Source: Treponema ruminis (GTDB lineage Bacteria > Spirochaetota > Spirochaetia > Treponematales > Treponemataceae). From it: a stretch of 64,000 bases of DNA. The notes under the pieces were generated by a model. The model saw only the letters and a program-made list of their open reading frames with translations. It was not told where the DNA came from and did not search any database. Below, in pieces: positions 33,420-41,040 of the stretch; the first letter of the stretch is position 1; the number at the start of each line of letters is the position of its first letter. The position numbers and the translations under genes were made by a program. The DNA is taken from NCBI GenBank assembly GCA_017161305.1, contig CP031518.1, forward strand, positions 930,001 to 994,000. The letters are read 5' to 3'.

Positions 33420-34583
33420 ATGCCAGCATTATCAAGTCGAACCGCAAATTTCACAGATTCTGTTATCCGCCGCATGACACGCATTTCAAATCAGTACGGA
33501 GCAGTGAATCTTTCGCAGGGCTTCCCTGATTTTGAGCCTCCGCGCGAAATTCTTGAAAGGCTTGCCCAGGTCACAAAGGAAGACTTTCACCAGTACGCAA
33601 TCACCTGGGGAGCACAGAATTTCCGTGAGGCACTTGCCGCAAAAATCCAGCATTTTTCGGGCGTTTCTGTAAATCCGAATGAAGAGCTTGTCGTTACCTG
33701 TGGTTCAACCGAGGCCATGATGGCTGCCATGATGAGCGTTACGAATCCCGGCGACAAGGTAATCGTCTTTTCTCCTTTCTATGAAAATTACGGAGCCGAC
33801 ACGATTCTGAGCGGGGCAGACCCGATTTATGTTCCTCTTATTCCGCCGACCTTCCGCTTTGACGAGGCTGTCCTTGAGGATGCTTTTAAGCAGAGGCCAA
33901 AGGCAATCATCGTCTGCAATCCGTCAAATCCTTGCGGAAAGGTTTTCACCCGCGAGGAACTTGAGACAATCGCAACTCTTGCAAAAAAATACGACACCTT
34001 CGTAATCACAGATGAAGTTTACGAGCACATCCTCTACAAGCCGAACGTCCACACCTACATGGCTTCTCTTCCGGGTATGAAAGAGCGCACGATTACATGC
34101 AACTCACTTTCAAAAACATACTCAATCACAGGCTGGCGTCTCGGCTACACTCAGGCAAATCCTGAAATCACGGAGAGAATCAAAAAAGTACACGATTTTC
34201 TGACCGTCGGAGCCGCAGCACCCTTACAGGAAGCGGCAGTCACGGGCTTAAAATTCGGCGACGACTATTACTCATGCCTGCAGGAAAAATACACCAGCAA
34301 GCGTGACCTTTTCCTTCGCGGCTTAGACTCAATCGGCTTGAATCACACGGTTCCGGAAGGTGCTTACTACATTCTGATTGATATTTCCGAGTTCGGCTAT
34401 GAATCAGATTTGGAATTTGCAGAAGTCCTTGCCCGCGATGTCGGAGTCGGCTCAGTTCCAGGCTCTTCTTTCTTCAAGGAGAGCGAAAACCGCTACGTCC
34501 GCCTGCATTTTGCCAAAAAGGACGAAACTCTGAACGAAGCTCTGAACAGGCTTTCTGACATCAGAAAGAAAATTAAAAAATAG
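33420..34583 (+). CDS. class I/II aminotransferase (PLP-dependent)
   Basis: A 387-residue fold-type I aminotransferase: NLSQGFPDFEPP, VTCGSTEAMMAAMMS, NPSNPCGKVF, DEVYEHI and the PLP lysine in CNSLSKTYSITGWRLGY; C-terminal Arg region ENRYVRLHFAKK. The first motif and the S-L-S-K-T-Y-S-I-T-G-W-R site resemble kynurenine/methionine aminotransferases (YbdL, KAT). It should convert a 2-oxoacid and glutamate or glutamine to an amino acid. It is the last gene of the metQ operon. Transamination of 4-methylthio-2-oxobutanoate to methionine fits the context (inference). Confidence 0.9.
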   Translation: MPALSSRTANFTDSVIRRMTRISNQYGAVNLSQGFPDFEPPREILERLAQVTKEDFHQYAITWGAQNFREALAAKIQHFSGVSVNPNEELVVTCGSTEAMMAAMMSVTNPGDKVIVFSPFYENYGADTILSGADPIYVPLIPPTFRFDEAVLEDAFKQRPKAIIVCNPSNPCGKVFTREELETIATLAKKYDTFVITDEVYEHILYKPNVHTYMASLPGMKERTITCNSLSKTYSITGWRLGYTQANPEITERIKKVHDFLTVGAAAPLQEAAVTGLKFGDDYYSCLQEKYTSKRDLFLRGLDSIGLNHTVPEGAYYILIDISEFGYESDLEFAEVLARDVGVGSVPGSSFFKESENRYVRLHFAKKDETLNEALNRLSDIRKKIKK

Positions 34584-34614
34584 GGGCATAAAGGGAAACT
34601 CCCAGCCCACGATT

Positions 34615-34642
34615 TTCAAATTCTTCGTCACTTTGATATAAT
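34615..34642 (+). promoter_or_regulatory. promoter, -10 six nucleotides before ATG
   Basis: TTCAAA (34615-34620), 16 bp, TATAAT (34637-34642), then GAAGGC and the ATG at 34649. The distance suggests leaderless transcription, although GAAGG before the ATG could act as a Shine-Dalgarno if another start lies upstream. Confidence 0.65.
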
Positions 34643-34648
34643 GAAGGC

Positions 34649-35551
34649 ATGAAAAGCTTCTTCATGTTTTTTGTGCTCTTCGTTATGATTGCCGCTTCGG
34701 AAGTTCTTGGAGAAAGGGAAGTCATATTCCCGGAAGTTGCGGCTCTTTGCGCAGGATGCTTTCTTGCTCCGCGTCTTGTCTGGCGGACTAATTACCTTAA
34801 AATGCTCGCGTCTATTTCGATATGCGCACTTTTCGGCCTTTTGATTGTCCTTTTTGCTCCTTTTCCTCTCTGGATTCAATTTTCACTGGGATTTATAATC
34901 GGTCAGCTTGTCCTCTTCTTCTCAAAGACTTCTTTCGCCCCAATGATTTCGGCAATTGCCCTGCCGATTTTGATTCAAACAAAAAGTCCGGTCTACCTGA
35001 TAGCGGCTTTTTCCCTCACGCTTCTTGTAATTCTTCTCAGCCTGACTCTTGAAAAACTGAAAATCAAGGAAAAAAACGCTTACGAGCCTGTAAATTACAA
35101 TCCAAAAGAATTTTTTGCAGCTTTTGCCTTCCGCACGATTTTTGTAGCCCTTATTTCTGTCATAGCCCTCAGGTTTGGCGTGAAATTCTGCATCGCACCG
35201 CCGCTTTTAGTCGCTTTCACTGAGCTGTGCAACAAAAACAGTCCCGCAGCCAAAAGATTTTTCGCAGTCATTTTATTGGTCACTCTCTGTGCCCTGGCAG
35301 GAAGCCTCAGCCGCTATTTTATTTCAATCACTCTGGGCTTTCCTCTGACTCTTGCGGTTCTCCTTGCCGGAGCTATGGTTTTGGGACTGGTCAAACTTTT
35401 TTCATTCCCATTTCCGCCTGCCGCTGCCATGTCAGTTCTTGCAATGCTGATTCCAGAAGAAGCCGTCGTCTTTTATCCCCTTCAGGTATTTGCAGGAATC
35501 TCAGTTCTGTCACTTCTTACGCTTATCTTGAACAGTAGTGTTTTAAAATGA
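34649..35551 (+). CDS. polytopic membrane protein of unknown function
   Basis: A 300-residue protein with about eight to nine hydrophobic segments in two similar halves (IAASEVLGEREVIFPEVAALCAGCF; later VALISVIALRFGVKFCIAPPLLVAFTE), and a cytoplasmic linker KLKIKEKNAYEPVNYNPKEFF between them. The duplicated pattern of a helix pair with charged E/F/P residues recalls HPP-family membrane proteins, but I cannot name a family firmly. It has its own promoter after the metQ operon; its end is overlapped by the terminator of the convergent gene. Confidence 0.8.
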   Translation: MKSFFMFFVLFVMIAASEVLGEREVIFPEVAALCAGCFLAPRLVWRTNYLKMLASISICALFGLLIVLFAPFPLWIQFSLGFIIGQLVLFFSKTSFAPMISAIALPILIQTKSPVYLIAAFSLTLLVILLSLTLEKLKIKEKNAYEPVNYNPKEFFAAFAFRTIFVALISVIALRFGVKFCIAPPLLVAFTELCNKNSPAAKRFFAVILLVTLCALAGSLSRYFISITLGFPLTLAVLLAGAMVLGLVKLFSFPFPPAAAMSVLAMLIPEEAVVFYPLQVFAGISVLSLLTLILNSSVLK

Positions 35552-35600
35552 AAAAGGCTGCCCCTTCGCTGAAAATTTTCAACTTTAAGGACAGCCCCAT
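35545..35600 (-). terminator. rho-independent terminator of the beta-barrel gene
   Basis: Minus strand: GGCTGTCCTT pairs with AAGGGGCAGCC and runs into TTTTTCATTTT. An inner TGAAAATTTTCA palindrome forms the loop. It also follows the stop of the convergent membrane-protein gene, so it may serve both. Confidence 0.8.
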
Positions 35601-35627
35601 GACACTTTTTTAATTCAATTCAACCGC

Positions 35628-36842
35628 TTACAGTTTAACCCGGAAGATTACCGGGATTTTTACGTCTGTCTTTGTCGCAGCTTTGTAATCATCGCTTGTG
35701 TTGAGAGCCTGGGTAAACTCAACTGCTGTTGTAATTGCTGCTGCAGGGCCTGCGCTGAACTTTGCTCTTGGTGAAATTGTGACTGTGTTTTCTCCGAGAT
35801 TTGACTTGTCGTTGTTGTCGAGGTCGGTGTAATCAAGCCGTGCATCAAGGGCTACAAGAATTGTGTCACTTACAGTATAAGAAACTTCAGTTCCGAATTC
35901 CAATCCTGTTTCGGCTTTGTCGGCACCTTTAGGTTTGATTGAAGAGAATTTTGCAACGAAAGTTGCCTTGATTGCGTCTGCTGCATACTGGAATCTTCCG
36001 TCAACTGCATATGCAAGGTCGATAACGTCTTTCTGAGCGCCGCCTGTGAATCCCAGGACTGCATTAATTCCATCTGCCGGTTTGATTGAAAGATATGCTG
36101 CTCCGCCATAAGCGTTGTTCTCAGGATTCTTGAAAATCACATCAAGACTTGTGCTTTCACCTTTCCATGCGGCTTCAAAAACATAACCTGCCTGCTGATT
36201 TCTTTTTTCAGTTTTATCATATTCAGATTCAAGCAAGCCTGCTGTCAGGACAAGTTTTCCTCCTGCAACTTCAGGAAGTGTATAGTCTGCGAGCAATGCA
36301 AGGTTTTCACCGCCTGCAATCTGTGCCGTGTTTCCAAAGTCATAGAGCCATGTCTTGCCTGATTTTGAAATTGAGCTTTTTCCTGTTGAATCTGTTTTAA
36401 GACCATATGAAAGTTTGTTTGAAACTCCGTATTTTGCAATGTCCGAATCAAGAAGGCCGGCTTCTGTTGCCGTAACGTTGTAACGGTTTGTAAAACGGTT
36501 GTCGTAATCTCCGAAACTGAATTTTAAGTCACCGTAATTAATCCAGCCGTAATATGTATCGAATGTGATTGCTCCACTTTTTGCCTTGTTTCCGGCATCA
36601 ATTACTGACTCAACTGTAACACCGGCATATTCATTTGATGCATAAAAATCAAGATAGTCGGCGGCACTTGAGTTCTTCAGGTTCCACAAAGTCGTAGATT
36701 CATCACCTTCTACAGGTTTTGAATAAGTCAAGGCACTTGTTCGGATTCTTGCCTGATTTTTGATTTTAAGTTCTGCCGTTGCAGAGGTGAGTGCGAGCGC
36801 AAGGACTGATGCCCCTGCAATTGGTTTAATGATTTTTTTCAT
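35628..36842 (-). CDS. predicted outer-membrane beta-barrel protein
   Basis: A 404-residue protein with signal peptide (MKKIIKPIAGASVLALALTSATA), then alternating short amphipathic strands with Gly/Tyr/Asp turns (ITFDTYYGWINYGDLKFSFGDYDNRF; LSYGLKTDSTG) and an end strand VIFRVKL. This composition is typical of treponemal porin-like outer-membrane proteins. It carries its own terminator and a hairpin in its leader. GGAG lies 9 nt before the ATG. The specific substrate is unknown; neighbours are transport genes. Confidence 0.75.
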   Translation of the reverse strand: MKKIIKPIAGASVLALALTSATAELKIKNQARIRTSALTYSKPVEGDESTTLWNLKNSSAADYLDFYASNEYAGVTVESVIDAGNKAKSGAITFDTYYGWINYGDLKFSFGDYDNRFTNRYNVTATEAGLLDSDIAKYGVSNKLSYGLKTDSTGKSSISKSGKTWLYDFGNTAQIAGGENLALLADYTLPEVAGGKLVLTAGLLESEYDKTEKRNQQAGYVFEAAWKGESTSLDVIFKNPENNAYGGAAYLSIKPADGINAVLGFTGGAQKDVIDLAYAVDGRFQYAADAIKATFVAKFSSIKPKGADKAETGLEFGTEVSYTVSDTILVALDARLDYTDLDNNDKSNLGENTVTISPRAKFSAGPAAAITTAVEFTQALNTSDDYKAATKTDVKIPVIFRVKL

Positions 36843-36906
36843 TTTTTAGCTCCTGTTTTTTTTTTATATATTTAACTCTTCATGCGAAGAATTTGTGCTT
36901 TTTAGG

Positions 36907-36945
36907 AAAGGCACTGAATAAGGAGGAGAACAGTGCCTTTTTCAG
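36907..36945. promoter_or_regulatory. 10-bp hairpin in the leader of the beta-barrel gene
   Basis: AAAGGCACTG (36907-36916) pairs with CAGTGCCTTT (36931-36940). On the plus strand it runs into TTTTT, like a terminator, but no plus-strand gene precedes it. On the minus strand its loop holds CTCCTCCTT, an anti-Shine-Dalgarno-like sequence, about 65 nt upstream of the start codon. Confidence 0.6.
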
Positions 36946-37085
36946 TAGTTTGCTGCAATTCCTACTGTCGCACTATGTTTTACCGAAAAATCTGACGCGT
37001 GCCTAATATAAGTTTTCTATTGGCGTTAAAGGTTTTGGCTATGAGTTCCCATTTTCCCCAAAAACTACTATAATGCTAGGCATAT

Positions 37086-37748
37086 ATGGATTTTGCGTTT
37101 ATTCAAAAAGTTATTCCCATGTACGCAGAGGCGGCCTTGCTTACATTTCAGCTTGCCCTTGCGGGGATTCTTCTATCGTTTTTGCTGGGCTTAGTCTGTG
37201 CCCTCATAAAATACTTTAAAATTCCGGTCTTACAGCGCATTGTCGGCGCTTATATCGAACTTTCCCGTAACACTCCGCTTTTGATTCAGCTTTTTTTCCT
37301 TTATTTTGCCTTTCCGCGAATGGGAATCAAGCTTTCTTCGGTTCAGTGTGCAATCATCGGCCTTACTTTTCTGGGTGGCTCCTACATGGAAGAAACTTTC
37401 CGCTCGGCTCTTGAATCGGTCTCAAAAATTCAGGTCGAAAGCGCCCAGTGCATAGGCCTTACTTCCCGCCAGGTCACTCAGTACGTTATCTTGCCCCAGG
37501 CAATTTCCGTTTCAGTTCCGGGCTTCTGTGCAAACGTCATGTTCTTAATCAAGGAAACTTCGGTCTTTTCAGCAGTCGCCCTTGCAGACTTGATGTATGT
37601 CGCCAAGGATTTGATCGGCCTCTACTACAAAACTGACGAAGCGCTCACTTTGCTCTGTGTCTCATATTTTTTTCTGCTTCTTCCAATTTCAGTGATTGCA
37701 TCTTTTGCCGAAAGGAGGCTGCGTTATGCTCAGTTCGGAAACCGCTAA
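37086..37748 (+). CDS. polar amino-acid ABC transporter permease (HisM/GlnP family), first
   Basis: A 220-residue permease with about five helices: YAEAALLTFQLALAGILLSFLLG, the RNTPLLIQLFFLYFAFP signature of HEQRo permeases and an EAA loop ESAQCIGLTSRQVTQYVILPQAIS. It forms a heterodimer with the second permease in the inner membrane. A TATAAT lies 11 nt before the ATG. Its last 23 bp overlap the next gene. Confidence 0.93.
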   Translation: MDFAFIQKVIPMYAEAALLTFQLALAGILLSFLLGLVCALIKYFKIPVLQRIVGAYIELSRNTPLLIQLFFLYFAFPRMGIKLSSVQCAIIGLTFLGGSYMEETFRSALESVSKIQVESAQCIGLTSRQVTQYVILPQAISVSVPGFCANVMFLIKETSVFSAVALADLMYVAKDLIGLYYKTDEALTLLCVSYFFLLLPISVIASFAERRLRYAQFGNR

Positions 37749-38421
37749 CGCCGTAATTTCAGCATTCAGCGTGCTCACCAAGGGCACGAATTTCATCCGT
37801 CTTTTGGGCGGACTCTGGGTCACTGTCTGGATTGCCCTTGTTTCAGTCGCTTTTTCTGTAGTCCTGGGGATCCTTTTTGGAATGCTGATGACGGTCAAAA
37901 ACCGTGTGATTAAAGCCCTCTGCAAAGTCTACCTTGAAGTCATGCGAATCATGCCGCAGATGGTCCTTCTTTTCATGGCATATTACGGTCTCACCCGTGC
38001 CTTTGACATTTCGCTCAGCGGAGAAGCGGCAAGCATTCTGGTCTTTACCCTCTGGGGAACGGCCGAAATGGGCGACCTTGTGCGCGGCTCCCTTGAAAGC
38101 GTTCCAAAGCATCAGTATGAAAGCGGCCGGGCAATCGGACTTACAGAGAGGCAGGTCTTTTTCTACATAATAATTCCACAGAGCCTCCGCAGCCTGATTC
38201 CGCTTTCGATGAACCTGATTACCCGAATGATAAAAACGACATCGCTGGTGGTTTTCGTCGGAGTAATCGAGGTCGTAAAAATCGGACAGCAGATTATCGA
38301 GGCCAACCGCCTCACGGTTCCGACGGCCAGCATAGCGGTCTACTTCGTGATTTTCATGATGTACTTTTTCGTCTGCTGGTTTTTGAACCTGGGCGCAAAA
38401 AAACTGGAGCATAAATTGTAG
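37726..38421 (+). CDS. polar amino-acid ABC transporter permease, second
   Basis: ATG 37726 (MLSSETANAVISAFS) has AAAGGAGG 7 nt upstream, inside the preceding gene, so the two permeases are translationally coupled. The 231-residue protein has the same family marks: RIMPQMVLLFMAYYG and EAA loop YESGRAIGLTERQVFFYIIIPQSLRSL. Partner of the first permease. A 92 bp GC-rich spacer separates it from the ATPase gene. Confidence 0.93.
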   Translation: MLSSETANAVISAFSVLTKGTNFIRLLGGLWVTVWIALVSVAFSVVLGILFGMLMTVKNRVIKALCKVYLEVMRIMPQMVLLFMAYYGLTRAFDISLSGEAASILVFTLWGTAEMGDLVRGSLESVPKHQYESGRAIGLTERQVFFYIIIPQSLRSLIPLSMNLITRMIKTTSLVVFVGVIEVVKIGQQIIEANRLTVPTASIAVYFVIFMMYFFVCWFLNLGAKKLEHKL

Positions 38422-38513
38422 GGGGAGGGCTCCCCCTCGCGCCCACTTCGTTGGTCGCTACCCCCTCTGCGGGCTCAAACGCCGCCCGCAACACCTGCTA
38501 AAGGAGAAAACAA
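38422..38513. other. GC-rich hairpin spacer inside the ABC operon
   Basis: Starts with GGGGGAGGGCTCCCCCT (a near-perfect hairpin), then GC-rich pieces GCGGGC/GCCCGC. It ends in the AAAGGAGAAAACA Shine-Dalgarno of the ATPase gene. No coding potential. Similar palindromic GC-rich inserts lie in other operons of this window. Confidence 0.5.
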
Positions 38514-39266
38514 ATGCCATTATTGGAAATTAAAGACATACACAAATCTTTCGGTGAAAATGAAATCCTCAAGGGAATCTCCCTCAATGTTGAGAAGGGC
38601 GACGTAATCGTTGTGCTCGGTCCTTCCGGCTGCGGAAAATCAACCTTGCTCCGCTGTATCAACGGCCTTGAGACGATTCAGGACGGAGAAATCAAGCTTG
38701 ACGGTGAAGTTATTTCAAACCGCAGCAAGGACATGCACTTAATCCGCCAGAAAATCGGCATGGTCTTCCAGAGCTACGATCTTTTCCCTCACCTCAATGT
38801 GATGAAAAACCTTCTTCTTGGTCCAAAGCACGCCCATGAACTTAACCTCGATATGAAGGAAGTCGAAAAAGAAGCCGAAATGTGGCTTGAGCGGGTCGGA
38901 CTTGCAGACAAAAAGAACGCTTACCCGCGAGAGCTTTCAGGCGGACAGAAACAGCGCGTTGCAATCGTTCGAATGCTCTGCCTGCACCCGGAAGTAATGC
39001 TTTTTGACGAGGTAACTGCCGCCCTCGACCCGGAAATTGTGCGCGAAGTCTTAGACGTTATGATGAATCTTGCCAACGACGGAAAAACTATGCTGATTGT
39101 AACTCACCAGATGCAGTTTGCCCGCGCAGTTGCAGACAAAATTGTCTTCATGGACGGCGGTGAAATCGTGGAAATCGCAACGCCGGAAGAATTCTGGACA
39201 AACCCGAAAACCGAGCGCGCAAAGAAGTTTTTGAGCAACTTCGAGTTTGAGGCAAGAAGGAAGTAA
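38514..39266 (+). CDS. polar amino-acid ABC transporter ATP-binding protein (GlnQ/HisP family)
   Basis: A 250-residue ATPase: Walker A GPSGCGKST, Q-loop VFQSYDLFPHLNV, signature LSGGQKQRVAIVRML, Walker B VMLFDEVTAALDPE, H-loop VTHQM. It drives the two permeases upstream with the binding protein downstream. VTAALDP is the usual GlnQ form. The adjacent binding-protein gene has its own regulated promoter, so the ATPase and binder can be expressed at different levels. Confidence 0.94.
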   Translation: MPLLEIKDIHKSFGENEILKGISLNVEKGDVIVVLGPSGCGKSTLLRCINGLETIQDGEIKLDGEVISNRSKDMHLIRQKIGMVFQSYDLFPHLNVMKNLLLGPKHAHELNLDMKEVEKEAEMWLERVGLADKKNAYPRELSGGQKQRVAIVRMLCLHPEVMLFDEVTAALDPEIVREVLDVMMNLANDGKTMLIVTHQMQFARAVADKIVFMDGGEIVEIATPEEFWTNPKTERAKKFLSNFEFEARRK

Positions 39267-39274
39267 CCTATTAT

Positions 39275-39310
39275 TACCCATTGACATGGTAGGTAATGAG
39301 GTGGTATAAC
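39275..39310 (+). promoter_or_regulatory. promoter of amino-acid binding protein with regulon operator
   Basis: TACCCATTGAC-ATGG-TAGGTA at 39275-39295 covers the -35 TTGACA (39281-39286); TATAAC (39305-39310) follows after 18 bp. Even the bases before it (TTATTACCC) match the metQ site. Confidence 0.8.
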
Positions 39311-39338
39311 TAATCATCTTCAAAAACGAGGTGATTAT

Positions 39339-40163
39339 ATGAAAAAATCAGTTAAGACACTTATCGCAGCTTCACTTGTTGCACTTACGGCTGTTTCTGC
39401 ATTTGCAAAACCAAAATTCCGCACTGTAGAGCAGATTAAAAAAAGCAAGACAATCAAAATTGCCGTTTTCTCTGACAAAAAACCTTTTGGCTATGTTGAC
39501 GAGTACGGCAAGTATCAGGGTTACGACGTTTACTTCGCTGAGCGAATCGCAAAAGACCTTGGCGTAAAGGTAAAGTATGTTCCTGTTGAGGCTGCTGCCC
39601 GCGTTGAGGTTCTTGAGACTGGAAAAGTTGACCTTGTTCTGGCAAACTTCACTGTTACTCCGGCCCGCGCAGAAAAAGTTGATTTCGCACTTCCTTACAT
39701 GAAGTGTGCCTTGGGCGTTGTTTCAAACGACAAAGACCTTATCAAAAAGCCGGAAGACTTGAACGGCAAGACTTTGATTGTTTCAAAAGGAACAACAGCC
39801 GAGACTTTCTTCACAGAAAACTATCCTCAGGTAAATCTTTTGAAATTCGACCAGTATTCAGAAGCATACAACGCTTTGCTTGACGGACGCGGTGCAGGTC
39901 TTTCTACAGACAACACAGAAGTCCTCGCATGGGCAATCGAAAATCCTGGCTTCTCAGTCGGAATTGAATCCCTTGGTTCACTCGACACAATCGCTCCGGC
40001 AGTAACAAAAGGAAACTCTTCACTTTTGAACTGGCTCAACGAAGAAATCAAAAAACTCGGCAACGAAAAATTCTTCCACGCTGATTACGAGGCAACTTTG
40101 CGAGCCGTTTACGGTCCTAACTCAGACGCAGACTCTCTCGTAGTTGAGGGCGGCCAGCTCTAA
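39339..40163 (+). CDS. periplasmic amino-acid binding protein (family 3 SBP)
   Basis: A 274-residue protein with signal peptide MKKSVKTLIAASLVALTAVSAFA and the SBP_bac_3 pattern (KIAVFSDKKPFGYVDEYGKYQGYDVYFAERIAKDLG; LANFTVTPARAEKVDFALPY; TLIVSKGTTAETFF). The R in TPARA and the D in the ligand loop are typical amino-acid contacts. It most resembles glutamine/cysteine/cystine binders in general form; the ligand is not certain. The regulon operator shared with metN and metQ fits a sulfur-containing ligand (inference). A strong terminator follows. Confidence 0.92.
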   Translation: MKKSVKTLIAASLVALTAVSAFAKPKFRTVEQIKKSKTIKIAVFSDKKPFGYVDEYGKYQGYDVYFAERIAKDLGVKVKYVPVEAAARVEVLETGKVDLVLANFTVTPARAEKVDFALPYMKCALGVVSNDKDLIKKPEDLNGKTLIVSKGTTAETFFTENYPQVNLLKFDQYSEAYNALLDGRGAGLSTDNTEVLAWAIENPGFSVGIESLGSLDTIAPAVTKGNSSLLNWLNEEIKKLGNEKFFHADYEATLRAVYGPNSDADSLVVEGGQL

Positions 40164-40192
40164 TCTTCACAGAAAACTGAAATCTTACTTAC

Positions 40193-40229
40193 AGGACGCA
40201 AGTCGTAAATCGAACTGCGTCCTTTTTTT
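40193..40229 (+). terminator. rho-independent terminator of the amino-acid ABC genes
   Basis: AGGACGCA (40193-40200) and TGCGTCCT (40216-40223) form an 8-bp stem followed by TTTTTT. Confidence 0.9.
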
Positions 40230-40284
40230 ATCTCCCGGCTTCCTAAAATCACTTTCATTCCAGCAATATCTTTTTCCTTTAAGT

Positions 40285-40723
40285 CTAATAGAAATTAAAA
40301 ATCTTGGCCTGGTCTATGAATCGGAGAAGACGACTTACGAGGCCTGAGCTTTCGGGAGGAATGCAGCAGCGTGTTGCAATCGCGCGTGCAATGGCCTGCA
40401 ACCCTGAAATCCTTCTTATGGACGAGCCTTTCGGTGCCTTGGATGCTAAAATCCGTGAGAACCTTCAGGCTCTTCTCCTTAAACTCTGGCGCGAGGATGA
40501 AAATAAGAAAACCGTTTATGAGACGGCAGAATATAAAAAACTCAGCCCGAATACTGAACCTCTCGACGCCGACAGCGGAATGGGCTACTACGTCCGCTAT
40601 TCCCTAAACTACGCCAACTACACCAAAGCAATAGCCGGAATAATTTTCATAGGCCTAGTAGTAACCTGTCTAAATACACTAATCGACATAACCAAAAAAC
40701 ACCTAATCAAATGGAATTACTAA
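40285..40723 (+). pseudogene. decayed ABC transporter: ssuB-like ATPase fused to ssuC-like permease remnant
   Basis: Three pieces remain. First, an ATPase N-terminus [19 protein letters not shown] (40288-40344) that ends at a stop. Then, in another frame and without the Walker A region, [18 protein letters not shown] with Walker [15 protein letters not shown], up to DENKKTV. Then a permease C-terminus ([43 protein letters not shown]). At least two internal deletions and a frame change have joined an SsuB/TauB-type ATPase and an SsuC-type permease. A product could at most be a non-functional 139-residue chimera. It marks loss of a nitrate/sulfonate/taurine-type importer. Confidence 0.8.
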
Positions 40724-40728
40724 AAAAA

Positions 40729-40790
40729 TATGTCGTACAAAAAACCCACGCTATCATCTAGCGTGGGTTTGCAAATGTTAGGGGCAATAG
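40729..40790. repeat. duplicate of the tRNA-Met 3' end and terminator (left copy)
   Basis: TATGTCGTAC, the ACCCACGCTA/TAGCGTGGGT hairpin and TTAGGGGCAATAGG recur at 40900-40967. It contains the last 13 nt of the tRNA gene. The left copy has a 6 bp shorter A-run. The two copies enclose a dispersed repeat. Confidence 0.88.
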
Positions 40791-40800
40791 GTAGCGAACG

Positions 40801-40870
40801 GCGGCGGAGCCGCAAAAACTTGCGAGGCAAGTTTTTAGTGAGTCTCGGTGAGAGCTGTGCTCGAACCGCG
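40801..40870. repeat. dispersed repeat, copy 2
   Basis: GCGGC/GCCGC hairpin, then AAAACTTGCGAGGCAAGTTTT, then 30 bp (40841-40870) identical to 15741-15770. It lies between the two copies of the tRNA 3' flank. Confidence 0.8.
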
Positions 40871-40899
40871 CAGAACCGTAGGTTCAAGTCCGTAAAGAT

Positions 40900-40967
40900 T
40901 ATGTCGTACAAAAAAAGAAACCCACGCTATCATCTAGCGTGGGTTTGCAAATGTTAGGGGCAATAGG
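40900..40967. repeat. original tRNA-Met 3' end and terminator (right copy)
   Basis: The 68 bp counterpart of 40729-40790, which overlaps the functional tRNA 3' end and its terminator. After TAGG the two copies diverge: here the sequence continues into the tRNA T-arm. Confidence 0.85.
40910..40945 (-). terminator. rho-independent terminator of tRNA-Met
   Basis: Minus strand AACCCACGCTA/TAGCGTGGGTT, 11-bp perfect stem with a 5-nt loop, followed by TCTTTTTTT. It begins 10 nt after the tRNA 3' end. Confidence 0.92.
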
Positions 40968-41027
40968 ACTTGAACCTATGACATACGGAATATGAGTCCG
41001 GTGTTCTACCAGCTGGACTATGCCCCC
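40955..41027 (-). tRNA. tRNA-Met (anticodon CAT)
   Basis: A 73-nt cloverleaf reads on the minus strand: acceptor GGGGGCA/TGCCCCT (one G-U at the end), A14, G18G19, A21, anticodon loop CTCATAT with CAT at 34-36, T-stem ATAGG/CCTAT with TTCAAGT loop, discriminator A73. The anticodon stem has a C27-T mismatch and the D-stem one C-A pair. The CCA end is not encoded. CAT could also be read as an Ile(CAU, lysidine) tRNA; the loop does not settle this fully, but elongator Met is more likely. Not the initiator type, since the three G-C pairs in the anticodon stem are absent. Confidence 0.85.
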
Positions 41028-41040
41028 AAAAGATGTATCT

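Noticed and set aside
40871..40891. GGTTCAAGTCC, a T-arm-like sequence on the plus strand near the tRNA duplication
   Set aside because: The flanks do not pair as a T-stem or acceptor stem, and no cloverleaf can be drawn; it may be a tRNA scrap but is too short to call.
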